42,493 nucleotides of DNA from the IMG/VR virus record IMGVR_UViG_3300047564_001448, positions 1-42,493 of that record, one strand, 5' to 3'. Source of the DNA: a virus. The notes beneath the pieces are model-generated. The model was given only the letters and a program-made list of their open reading frames with translations. It was not told where the DNA came from and searched no databases. Each line of letters starts with the position of its first letter. Positions within the stretch are counted from its first letter, which is position 1. Position numbers and translations under genes: made by a program. Positions 6,761 to 13,500 of the stretch are shown here, piece after piece.

Positions 6761-6997
6761 ATGGAACTTCCCATCATCCTTACATTCACAACTCTGTTTT
6801 GTGTAATGTTTCTTTTTATTGGTATCATTGGTGGCTGGATTATAAAGCAATATCAGTTTGAGAGAATCTACGGTATTCGCAACATTCATCCCGAGTTCTT
6901 TGATGCCAATGGGAACATTATACCCGATGAGGTTCTGGCGGTTTCATTCAATCAAGACTACTTTGAGGATGAGGAAGAAGAATCACTTGAGGACTAA
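6761..6997 (+). CDS. Single-pass membrane protein, unknown
   Basis: 78 residues with one N-terminal hydrophobic segment (LPIILTFTTLFCVMFLFIG, then IIGGWII) followed by a soluble acidic tail ending DEEEESLED. GGAGA precedes the ATG by 8 nt. It probably sits in the host inner membrane with the tail in the cytoplasm. Similar small membrane proteins are common in cyanophage early regions; no function is assigned. Confidence 0.65.
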   Translation: MELPIILTFTTLFCVMFLFIGIIGGWIIKQYQFERIYGIRNIHPEFFDANGNIIPDEVLAVSFNQDYFEDEEEESLED

Positions 6998-7000
6998 ATA
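6994..7000 (+). promoter_or_regulatory. Candidate late promoter box (CTAAATA)
   Basis: CTAAATA overlaps the stop of the membrane-protein gene and lies 23 nt before the ATG at 7024, the usual late-box distance in this window. Confidence 0.45.
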
Positions 7001-7023
7001 AGCAACTGAGATGATTTAACACT

Positions 7024-7665
7024 ATGCCTACAGCACGAAAAACTACGACAACGACTACACGAAAAGCTCCTACAACTACAAAACCCGCAGCTCCAAAACT
7101 TGAGCAGTTTGCCGAAACTCCAATTATCAAACTTCAACCGAATCCATTTCAATATGAGATTCTAGAGCTTGCTTCCAAACAACGGAGCAATGCAAAGAAG
7201 GTTGAGATTCTTAAAGAGTATCGCAACCCGGCTCTAGTATCTCTTTTGATTTGGAACTTTGATGATTCTGTGGTCAGTGTTCTACCACCTGGTCCGGTTC
7301 CTTATGCCGACCCGAATGAGCAATCATCGGTTGGTGGGAATCTTACAGAACTGATTGAGAGCAAGGCAAAGAATACCAACCTGAATAATGGTGCTTATGC
7401 CGGAACTGATGAGCTGATGAATAAGCAGCACACATCACTGCGCAATGAGTATAAGAACTTCTACATCTTTGTGAAAGGTGGTAATAACGAACTCTCCCAG
7501 ATTCGTAAAGAAACCATCTTTATCAATATGCTCCAGGGTCTACATCCCCTAGAGGCAGAACTGGTTTGTCTTGTGAAGGACGGCAAACTCACTGATAAGT
7601 ATAAGATTTCCTTTGATGTTGTTAAAGAAGCCCTTCCTGACGTTAAGTGGGGTGGACGTTCATGA
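7024..7665 (+). CDS. DUF6433-type T4-like phage protein
   Basis: 213 residues. The first ~25 are a Thr/Lys/Arg/Pro low-complexity leader (ARKTTTTTTRKAPTTTKPAA). The rest fits the T4-type family I know as DUF6433: KKVEILKEYRNPALVSLLIWNFD, a VLPPGPVPY block, and IRKETIFINMLQGLHPLEAELVCLVKDGKL. The family is widespread in T4-like phages without an assigned reaction. The basic leader is an addition relative to the core family. Overlaps the next gene by 4 nt (ATGA). Confidence 0.7.
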   Translation: MPTARKTTTTTTRKAPTTTKPAAPKLEQFAETPIIKLQPNPFQYEILELASKQRSNAKKVEILKEYRNPALVSLLIWNFDDSVVSVLPPGPVPYADPNEQSSVGGNLTELIESKAKNTNLNNGAYAGTDELMNKQHTSLRNEYKNFYIFVKGGNNELSQIRKETIFINMLQGLHPLEAELVCLVKDGKLTDKYKISFDVVKEALPDVKWGGRS

Positions 7666-7970
7666 GTGAGGATTGGACCGAAGACGAGAAGAACACCATT
7701 TATTCTCGTTATGGGTGTCAGCTTCTTTTTGAGAAGACCAATCTTCAGCAAGTCAAGGACCCATCTCTACCGAGCGATGCCCACATCGTGGTTTATGAGA
7801 AAAACGGCGAGACCTTTATGGACTTATGTCGTGGAGACAAAGTGAAAATCTTTGATATGTACCACGACAAGTTTGGAGCCGGGGCTCTTAAGAAGATTGA
7901 TTGGGGATATGGTCGTGTGAGTCCTAAACTATGGGGATATAAACCACCTGAGGGGAAGAAAAAGCGATGA
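7662..7970 (+). CDS. Conserved phage protein, unknown
   Basis: 102 residues starting MSEDWTEDEKNTIYSRYGC at 7662, chosen over the ATG at 7647 because it overlaps the preceding stop as ATGA and fits the tight operon spacing. The C-terminus is basic (PPEGKKKR). It contains HIVVYEKNGETFMDLCRGDKVKIFD, which looks like a small beta-rich domain. Family not recognised. Confidence 0.6.
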   Translation: MSEDWTEDEKNTIYSRYGCQLLFEKTNLQQVKDPSLPSDAHIVVYEKNGETFMDLCRGDKVKIFDMYHDKFGAGALKKIDWGYGRVSPKLWGYKPPEGKKKR

Positions 7971-8152
7971 GCAACGGATTTAATAAAGTCAAGGTGAATG
8001 TCAATCCCGATGAGGTTGGGAAACTCTTAAAGCATTATAAGAGCATCAAGCGTTATATGCGTTCTCCCCTTTATCAGGTTAAAGTAATGGATGGAACAGA
8101 AACTGTGGTATCCAAGCTCGTTCAAGAATATGAGGACAATCCACTAGACTAA
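7967..8152 (+). CDS. Small conserved phage protein, unknown
   Basis: 61 residues, basic in the middle (LKHYKSIKRYMRS). Start and stop overlap both neighbours (ATGA and TAATG), placing it inside a continuous operon that ends in speD. No motif seen. Confidence 0.6.
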   Translation: MSNGFNKVKVNVNPDEVGKLLKHYKSIKRYMRSPLYQVKVMDGTETVVSKLVQEYEDNPLD

Positions 8153-8478
8153 TGGGTAAGCACTTTCTACTAAACCTGTACGGTTGTCCTTCATCATTAT
8201 TGAATGATGAGAACTTTCTTATTGACCTGTTAGAACGTGCTGCTGTGGAATCAGGGGCAACCGTGCTGAAAACAGTGGCTCATAAGTTCTCACCCCAAGG
8301 TGTGACTTGTTTCTGTTTATTGTCTGAGTCTCATATCAGCATTCATACCTGGCCCGAGGAACATAAGGCATCGGCAGATTGCTTTACTTGCGGGACATCA
8401 AACCCCAAGGTTGGGTGCGATATTCTCATTGATGCCCTGGCTCCTACTGAATATAAACTTCATTATGTACAGCGTTGA
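8152..8478 (+). CDS. speD: S-adenosylmethionine decarboxylase proenzyme
   Basis: The 108-residue protein has the bacterial/archaeal SpeD core: self-cleavage site SE/SHISIHTWPE with Glu59-Ser60 (Ser60 becomes the pyruvoyl group), His65, and Cys80 in CFTCG. These line up with the Ser, His and Cys catalytic residues of characterised class 1b enzymes. It decarboxylates AdoMet to the aminopropyl donor for spermidine, which could help DNA packaging or host growth. speD is a known cyanophage host-derived metabolic gene. It ends the operon and is followed by a terminator. Confidence 0.93.
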   Translation: MGKHFLLNLYGCPSSLLNDENFLIDLLERAAVESGATVLKTVAHKFSPQGVTCFCLLSESHISIHTWPEEHKASADCFTCGTSNPKVGCDILIDALAPTEYKLHYVQR

Positions 8479-8505
8479 GAACCATCAGCAAACCTTATGA
8501 GACCC

Positions 8506-8533
8506 GGAGGACCCTTGACAAGTCCTCCTTTTT
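8506..8533 (+). terminator. Rho-independent terminator after speD, with promoter -35 in its loop
   Basis: Seven-bp stem GGAGGAC/GTCCTCC (8506-8512, 8522-8528), nine-base loop CCTTGACAA, then TTTTT. It ends the 5983-8478 operon. The loop holds the TTGACA of promoter P3. Confidence 0.7.
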
Positions 8534-8543
8534 GTTGTAGACT
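8515..8543 (+). promoter_or_regulatory. Sigma70-like early promoter P3
   Basis: TTGACA (8515-8520), 17-nt spacer, TAGACT (8538-8543). The -35 is inside the terminator loop and the spacer contains its 3' arm and T-run. The ATG at 8565 follows 21 nt after the -10. Confidence 0.65.
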
Positions 8544-8564
8544 GATTCAACCCACTCCGAAAGA

Positions 8565-8729
8565 ATGAAAAAAGAAAAACTTGAGATGGTGGTGGCGACT
8601 CTTGAGTTGCTGCTGGTAACACTCAAAGAAGAACTAAAGACCACCAAGGACCCCCTTTATGATGAGGTGGTTTCTTACCTAAATGAAGAGGATGTTGATG
8701 AGTTTTATGAGGAGGAGCTTGATGTATAG
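8565..8729 (+). CDS. Small acidic protein (54 aa), unknown
   Basis: First gene after promoter P3. The 54-residue product starts MKKEKLEMVVATLELLL and ends in a strongly acidic helix (LNEEDVDEFYEEELDV); it is likely a helical pair. The stop overlaps the next start region, and a GAGGAG run in its end serves as ribosome site for the next gene. No family recognised. Confidence 0.6.
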   Translation: MKKEKLEMVVATLELLLVTLKEELKTTKDPLYDEVVSYLNEEDVDEFYEEELDV

Positions 8730-8904
8730 TGAACTGAGTCCTTATGAGAAGGCCCTGGCCAACTTTGCCGACCGTGTGGATATTATTGTTGGCTTAGAAG
8801 TGGGAGATAAGATGTCTCCAGAAGCGGCCTATCAAGAAATCAAAAAGCTGTTTAAGGACATTAAGAGACTACGTAAACAAGAAAAGAACACCTGGGAGGG
8901 TTGA
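8722..8904 (+). CDS. Small conserved phage protein, unknown
   Basis: 60 residues starting MYSELSPYEKALANFADR at 8722, overlapping the previous gene by 8 nt; GGAGGAG lies 6 nt upstream, which decides against the longer in-frame ATG at 8683. Helical, with a basic C-terminus (KKLFKDIKRLRKQEK). Family not recognised with confidence. Confidence 0.6.
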   Translation: MYSELSPYEKALANFADRVDIIVGLEVGDKMSPEAAYQEIKKLFKDIKRLRKQEKNTWEG

Positions 8905-8906
8905 TT

Positions 8907-10640
8907 ATGAAGCCAATTAAAGCAAATGACCTTTTATCACTTGACAAACGACTTGAGGTTGTAAAACTTCAATGTTATCCAATTCCAGAGCAAGTTATTT
9001 ACCAAGCAGCAAAGAACGACTATAGTGAGACCCCCATTCATCACCAGAAGATTCCTGCATCGTCTAAGTGTGGTGAGTGGATTGTTGATACTTTGTTAAG
9101 TAATGATAGGGGTCACTATGGGTGCTATTCTAGTGATACCGAAGTTCTAACTGAGAACGGGTGGGTTTATTGGCCAGATGTGACCTCCGACACTGTTTTG
9201 ATCGCATATGATACAAAAACAGGCTCAACAACTTTTGAAAAGCCCAGTGCAATTCAAAGATGGAATCATAAAGGAAAAATGTACCATCTAGAGGGTCAGG
9301 CTTTAGATTTCCTAGTGAGTCCCGACCACCGAATGATTGTTCAAAGTCGCAAAAAAGATGGGACTTGGACCGAATCCTATGATATAACTGCTGAGGAAGT
9401 ATTTAACAAGCCAGTTCGTTATATTACAACTTCCAATCTAGCAATCTCACAAAGAAAATATATTGATTGTCCAATAGATAATCCATTATTTTGGTCTCTT
9501 ATTGGATTCTGGATTGGAGATGGTGATAAGCACACTAGTAGAAATGTTCTACGATTCCACCTTCGCGTTAATAAGAAAATTAAGTATTTGGAAAGTTTGT
9601 GTGTCAATCTAGGATTGGACTTCTATCCGACAGCTAATGATAGGTATGCTTTATCATTCCCTAATATTGGTAAATGGATGATTGAAAACTGTTTGACCGA
9701 GGATGGAAACAAAAAGATTCCGGGGAACTATTTGCGGATGGAGAAAGATTGCTTTATTAATCTATTTGATGGATTAAGGAACTCTGACGGCACATCCCGA
9801 AACAAAACCTGGTCATACAGTACAACATCAAAGGTGCTGGCGGATCAAATGCAAGCATTAGCTGCAGTAAATGACGCTAAGTTTACGTTATGTACGGAAC
9901 TCAAGGAAAATGAAAATCATAATAATCTTTATGTTATGCGATTGACGGATAGATATTATCCTAGGGTTGAAATCTCTCAACACATGCGCTCAAAAAGCTA
10001 TGTTGAATCTTGGATTGATTATGATGGAGAAATCCATTGCGCTACGGTGACAACTGGAGCACTTATAGTTCGTCGCAATGGAAAAGTCGCTGTTTGTGGA
10101 AACTGTCTAGAACATCCAGGAATCACGTTGTCGGTGTCTGGCTACGTTCATAGCGTTATGGTTCAAGGAAGAACCCATAGAATCGGGACTTCTTGGGATT
10201 GTCAATCTCAACGCTATACGGGTCAACGGGTATTAAAGGTTGCCAAAGATGAACTCCCTGTTGATGATGTATTTTACATCCGCCCCCCAGGGTATTATAC
10301 TAATCGTAAGGGCAAAAAGTATGAATGGACTCTAGAAGATTATAATGATGAGCTAGACTTCATTTATGAAGGATGTAAACGATATGCTGATAAGTTTAAT
10401 CGCGGTATGTGTGAGGAGCACATTAGAGATTATCTGGCTCAGGCTATTCGCCAGAACTTTGTAGTATCATTTAATCTTCGTTCTATCCTACACTTTATGG
10501 ACCTTAGAGCGAAAATGGATGCTCAACTAGAAATTCAGGCTCTGTGTGAGCAGTTAGTTCCCATTTTATCAAGCTGGGCTCCTAATGTTTGGAAGTATTA
10601 TGAAGAGAAGCGTCTGCATCGCGCTCGCTTATCCCCATAA
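8907..10640 (+). CDS. thyX: Flavin-dependent thymidylate synthase ThyX with in-frame intein
   Basis: The 577-residue precursor encodes a ThyX of about 250 residues split by a 327-residue intein. After removal the extein reads RGHYG-CLEHPGITLSVSGY, then QGRTHRIGTSWDCQSQRYTG, a variant of the ThyX signature (canonical RHRxxSxNxxSxR) retaining His-Arg, Ser and the final S-x-R. ThyX methylates dUMP to dTMP with methylene-tetrahydrofolate and FAD, feeding phage DNA synthesis. The start at 8907 is preferred over TTG 8901 because GGAGGG lies at 8895-8900. The extein is inactive until splicing, because the FAD-binding GH-LEH block is interrupted. Confidence 0.9.
   Translation: MKPIKANDLLSLDKRLEVVKLQCYPIPEQVIYQAAKNDYSETPIHHQKIPASSKCGEWIVDTLLSNDRGHYGCYSSDTEVLTENGWVYWPDVTSDTVLIAYDTKTGSTTFEKPSAIQRWNHKGKMYHLEGQALDFLVSPDHRMIVQSRKKDGTWTESYDITAEEVFNKPVRYITTSNLAISQRKYIDCPIDNPLFWSLIGFWIGDGDKHTSRNVLRFHLRVNKKIKYLESLCVNLGLDFYPTANDRYALSFPNIGKWMIENCLTEDGNKKIPGNYLRMEKDCFINLFDGLRNSDGTSRNKTWSYSTTSKVLADQMQALAAVNDAKFTLCTELKENENHNNLYVMRLTDRYYPRVEISQHMRSKSYVESWIDYDGEIHCATVTTGALIVRRNGKVAVCGNCLEHPGITLSVSGYVHSVMVQGRTHRIGTSWDCQSQRYTGQRVLKVAKDELPVDDVFYIRPPGYYTNRKGKKYEWTLEDYNDELDFIYEGCKRYADKFNRGMCEEHIRDYLAQAIRQNFVVSFNLRSILHFMDLRAKMDAQLEIQALCEQLVPILSSWAPNVWKYYEEKRLHRARLSP
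9123..10103 (+). mobile_element. Intein with LAGLIDADG homing endonuclease in ThyX
   Basis: 327 residues from Cys1 (CYSSDTEVLTENGWVYW, a clear block A) to the C-terminal GN, followed by Cys+1 of the extein. A block-B-like LVSPDHRM follows. The centre holds two LAGLIDADG/DOD motifs: LIGFWIGDGD (intein residues ~126-135) and LFDGLRNSDG (~214-223). Block F/G ends GALIVRRNGKVAVCGN. The penultimate His of most inteins is Gly here. Protein splicing joins the exteins; the endonuclease would spread the element into intein-free thyX alleles. Confidence 0.92.
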
Positions 10641-10646
10641 GAACCA

Positions 10647-10805
10647 ATGAAATCCTACTGTATCAAAGACCATAAGACCGGACACGTCTTTAAGATTCTT
10701 CTAAGTGAAGAAGAAGTTGTCCGGTTCTTTGAGGAAAATCCTTATATGAAAGAGTGTGTTGATTGTGTTGAGTGCGATGATGCATCCAGCATTACCCTAG
10801 AATAA
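10647..10805 (+). CDS. Small Cys-containing protein (52 aa), unknown
   Basis: 52 residues, MKSYCIKDHKTGHVFKILLS at the start and KECVDCVECDDAS near the end. The CxxCxxC cluster, with Cys5, could bind a metal. It starts 6 nt after thyX. Its stop is embedded in a late box. No family recognised. Confidence 0.6.
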   Translation: MKSYCIKDHKTGHVFKILLSEEEVVRFFEENPYMKECVDCVECDDASSITLE

Positions 10806-10808
10806 ATA
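10801..10808 (+). promoter_or_regulatory. Candidate late promoter box
   Basis: AATAAATA, 23 nt before the TTG start at 10832; it spans the stop of the 52-aa gene. Confidence 0.45.
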
Positions 10809-10831
10809 CTCAAAGTTACAGGAGATACAGA

Positions 10832-11080
10832 TTGCCAACATATCCGGTAAGAAATACAGAAACGGGTGAACAAAAAGAAGTCACCATGAGCATCAATGAT
10901 TGGGATGAATGGAAGACCAAAAATACGGAGTGGATTAGAGATTGGAGTGACCCATCAACTGCCCCTAATAGTTGTGAAACGGGTGAATGGAAAGACAAAC
11001 TCGTTCAGAAACACCCTGGATGGAATGAAATCCTCGACAAAGCTTCTCGGGCTCCACAGTCAAAGGTCAAAAAAATCTAA
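10832..11080 (+). CDS. Conserved T4-like phage protein, TTG start
   Basis: 82 residues. Start codon is TTG, preceded by AGGAG (10820-10824) and giving MPTYPVRNTETGEQKEVTMS; the MPTYxxRNxETGE opening is one I recall from marine T4-like phages, which supports this start. The first part resembles a small beta-ribbon; the C-terminal part is Trp-rich (WDEWKTKNTEWIRDW). Function unassigned. It precedes phoH by 18 nt. Confidence 0.65.
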   Translation: MPTYPVRNTETGEQKEVTMSINDWDEWKTKNTEWIRDWSDPSTAPNSCETGEWKDKLVQKHPGWNEILDKASRAPQSKVKKI

Positions 11081-11098
11081 ACCCCCCACAACATCTGT

Positions 11099-11842
11099 AT
11101 GACAAGGAAGAGGAAGGCTTCTCCAGAATCCCAACCACTCGGGATTCATAAGAACAAGAAACTCATCAACCAAGATTTACTAGTCACACTCAATCCACTC
11201 ACAGACAACCAAAAAAAGCTCTTTGATGCTTATGATTCTGGGAAGAACATTATAGCCCACGGAGTACCAGGTTCTGGAAAGACTTTGGCTCTCTTCTACA
11301 AAGCTCTAAAGGAAGTTCTAAATGAACGGACTCCTTATGAGAAAGTTTATCTCTTTAGGTCAAATGTGGCCTCACGTTCTGTTGGCCACTTGCCGGGACT
11401 TTTGTCAGAAAAAATGTCCGTTTATGAAGACCCATACAAGGGAATGGTGAGGAAACTCTTCAACATCCCAAATGAGATTGACTTTGCTATGGTATATGGT
11501 GCCCTTAAGAACCAGGGAACTTATGAGTTTATGAGTACATCATTCATTCGTGGTATTACTCTAGAAAACTGCATTATTATTGTGGATGAGTTCCAGAATC
11601 TTTCATTTGGAGAAAACTTTTCACTAGTTACTAGATGTGGTATGAACAGCAAGATTATGTTTGCAGGTGACGTTGAACAGAGTGACTTTACTCGTTCTGA
11701 TGAGAAGAGGGGAGTCCTAGACTTCTTAAAAATCACTGGCATTATGCCATCCTTTGAGCGCATTGAGTTTGGTGTAGACGACATTGTTCGCTCACCGCTA
11801 GTTAAAGAGTTCATTATTGCTAAAAAATCACTAGGTCTCTAA
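11099..11842 (+). CDS. phoH: PhoH-like ATPase
   Basis: The 247-residue protein has Walker A HGVPGSGKT (ending at Lys61-Thr62), Walker B CIIIVDEFQN, and the PhoH-type continuation FAGDVEQSDF. RSNVASRSVGHLPG corresponds to the sensor-type loop after Walker A in PhoH proteins. The family includes RNA-associated ATPases induced by phosphate starvation in bacteria; its job in phages is not settled. phoH is one of the commonest cyanophage host-like genes. It is followed 3 nt later by the nuclease gene. Confidence 0.92.
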   Translation: MTRKRKASPESQPLGIHKNKKLINQDLLVTLNPLTDNQKKLFDAYDSGKNIIAHGVPGSGKTLALFYKALKEVLNERTPYEKVYLFRSNVASRSVGHLPGLLSEKMSVYEDPYKGMVRKLFNIPNEIDFAMVYGALKNQGTYEFMSTSFIRGITLENCIIIVDEFQNLSFGENFSLVTRCGMNSKIMFAGDVEQSDFTRSDEKRGVLDFLKITGIMPSFERIEFGVDDIVRSPLVKEFIIAKKSLGL

Positions 11843-11845
11843 ATT

Positions 11846-12523
11846 ATGACATTTGACCACATTGACTTGAACCTCCCGACACTACAGCGGGAGCATATTG
11901 ATGGAGTTCGTTATTACAAAATCAATAATGAGAACAAAAGGCTGGTATCCATCACCTCGGTTATCAGCCACTATAATAAGGACAAGTTTGCCGGTTGGCG
12001 CAAACGTGTAGGAGAAGAAGAGGCAAACAGAATCACCAAGCGTGCAACCAGTCGGGGAACCGACATGCACACTCTGGTTGAAAACTATCTCTATAATGTC
12101 CCAGAGCTACCAGAGGTTCAACCAATCTCTAAGATGCTCTTTAAGGTTGCCCGTCCTACACTGGACCGCATAAATAGCATACACACTCTAGAGGGTGCTC
12201 TTTACAGCGAGATTCTAGGTGTTGCTGGAACCACAGACTGCATTGCACATTTTGATGGTGAACTAGCCGTCATTGACTTTAAGACTTCTAAGGAGCCAAA
12301 ACCTGAAGCCTGGGTTGAGTCATACTTTGTTCAGGCAATGTTCTATGGCATGGCCCTTTATGAGATGACCGGAATCCAGGTCAAGAAACTTGTGATTATT
12401 ATGGCTTGTGAGAACGGTGAGTGTGCCGTTTATGAGGAACGGGACCTTGAGAAGTATATGAAGCTGGTAGTCAAGTACATTAAAAAGTTCGTGGCCGACA
12501 AGCTCTTGACAACCGATTCCTGA
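11846..12523 (+). CDS. PD-(D/E)XK nuclease, RecB/Cas4-like
   Basis: 225 residues with the order expected of a RecB-type nuclease core: TSRGTDMHTLVENYL (motif I-like, His), GVAGTTDCIAHFDG (catalytic Asp), AVIDFKTSK (Asp-x-Lys) and a following Gln-Tyr-type helix YFVQAMFYGMAL. It should cut or degrade DNA in a Mg-dependent way; roles in host DNA breakdown, recombination or DNA-end processing are all possible. Its 3' end contains promoter P4. Confidence 0.85.
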   Translation: MTFDHIDLNLPTLQREHIDGVRYYKINNENKRLVSITSVISHYNKDKFAGWRKRVGEEEANRITKRATSRGTDMHTLVENYLYNVPELPEVQPISKMLFKVARPTLDRINSIHTLEGALYSEILGVAGTTDCIAHFDGELAVIDFKTSKEPKPEAWVESYFVQAMFYGMALYEMTGIQVKKLVIIMACENGECAVYEERDLEKYMKLVVKYIKKFVADKLLTTDS

Positions 12524-12534
12524 GGTGCTATGAT
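12506..12534 (+). promoter_or_regulatory. Sigma70-like early promoter P4 (33-59-32 operon)
   Basis: TTGACA (12506-12511), 17-nt spacer, TATGAT (12529-12534). The -35 lies inside the nuclease gene. The ATG of gene 33 follows at 12558. TCCGAAAGAA at 12543-12552, near the expected transcript start, also occurs after P3. Confidence 0.75.
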
Positions 12535-12557
12535 GGTTCCAGTCCGAAAGAAACCGA

Positions 12558-12848
12558 ATGCCCCCGACGCTGATTGAGCTAATGTCCGCAGACTACCAAG
12601 ATGAACTAGAAAAGGTGTTTGAAGAGAAGTTCTTCTGCCCATCACGCTTTGCTCAAGAGATTGAGAATCTAGTAAAGGAAGAATCACTCTCCTACATTGA
12701 AGCTGTCATCAACTTCTGCGAGACTAATGCAATTGACTTAGAGTCAGTTCCCAAGCTACTCTCTAAGCCTCTTAAGGAAAAGATTCGCTTTGAGGCAACA
12801 GAGCTAAACTTCCTGAAGAAAACATCAAGAGCCCGACTTGTATTTTGA
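12558..12848 (+). CDS. 33: Late transcription coactivator gp33
   Basis: 96 residues matching the cyanophage gp33 pattern: EEKFFCPSRFAQEIENLVK, SYIEAVINFCETNAIDLESV, and a C-terminal PLKEKIRFEATELNFLKKTS ending hydrophobically in RLVF. In T4, gp33 bridges the RNA polymerase beta-flap and the sliding clamp, the latter through its C-terminal tail, to activate late promoters with gp55. Its presence fits the late boxes in this window. The stop overlaps the TTG start of gene 59. Confidence 0.88.
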   Translation: MPPTLIELMSADYQDELEKVFEEKFFCPSRFAQEIENLVKEESLSYIEAVINFCETNAIDLESVPKLLSKPLKEKIRFEATELNFLKKTSRARLVF

Positions 12849-13432
12849 ATCCTTTTCAGACATACTCAACGTTCCTGGCACTTAAGAACCACTTCTCCAA
12901 TAAGAAATATAACTACTTCACATACAACGGAAAAGTAAGAGCATCTCTTCAATCTTTCTATAAAAGAAAGGACAGATTCTACTTTGAGAAAATGTCTAGA
13001 CAGAAAAGCGATGAAGAGATTGTGAACTTCTTTGTTGCCAACTTCATTAACAGTGATGACCCCGGTTCCTTATGGATTGGTGATATTATCAGAGACGGGG
13101 AAGAGAACTATAAGAACTGGCAACGCAGAACCCAATCACTTTCTTATCTGTTTAAACAAGAGGCTGGTATCTTTGATGCTTCTAACTTTGATTCAATGTT
13201 TGCCCTTGAGGGTAATAAGCACCCAAGACTCATCAAAGAATACCTCCAAAAGAAACTTTCTCTTGAGACTCTGGTTATTCTGAATCTCATTCTTGGATAC
13301 AAGAAACAGTTTGATTCTCGTCTCTTAGACCCTGTATGGGAAATGATTTCATTGAAGATTGAGAAGTACACCCCGTTCTTAAGAGTTGATAAATCTAAGT
13401 ACACTGATATCTTGAAGTCAGTAGTTTTATGA
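12845..13432 (+). CDS. 59: DNA helicase loader gp59
   Basis: 195 residues, start TTG in TTGA overlapping the gp33 stop; MNPFQTYSTFLALKNHFSNK is the conserved gp59 N-terminus, supporting the non-ATG start. FYKRKDRFYFEKMSRQKSD and FFVANF are further family landmarks. gp59 loads the replicative helicase gp41 onto gp32-covered forked DNA. Gene order 33-59-32 is as in T4. The rare start codon together with overlap suggests low, coupled translation. Confidence 0.9.
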   Translation: MNPFQTYSTFLALKNHFSNKKYNYFTYNGKVRASLQSFYKRKDRFYFEKMSRQKSDEEIVNFFVANFINSDDPGSLWIGDIIRDGEENYKNWQRRTQSLSYLFKQEAGIFDASNFDSMFALEGNKHPRLIKEYLQKKLSLETLVILNLILGYKKQFDSRLLDPVWEMISLKIEKYTPFLRVDKSKYTDILKSVVL

Positions 13433-13470
13433 TTCTGGGCTGGACGACCCCTTAAGCTAAGTCAAACAGG

Positions 13471-13500
13471 CCAAATACAAACAAAACAAACAGCAAACAC
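13471..13500 (+). promoter_or_regulatory. Unstructured A/C-rich leader of gene 32, candidate autogenous operator
   Basis: The 30 nt before the ATG are A and C except for one T and one G, and lack a Shine-Dalgarno sequence. In T4, gp32 represses its own translation by binding a weakly structured leader; this composition would suit such control (inference). Confidence 0.4.

Noticed and set aside
8941-8946. TTGACA inside the thyX start region
   Set aside because: No suitable -10 lies 16-18 nt downstream; it encodes Leu-Asp-Lys of the conserved N-terminus.
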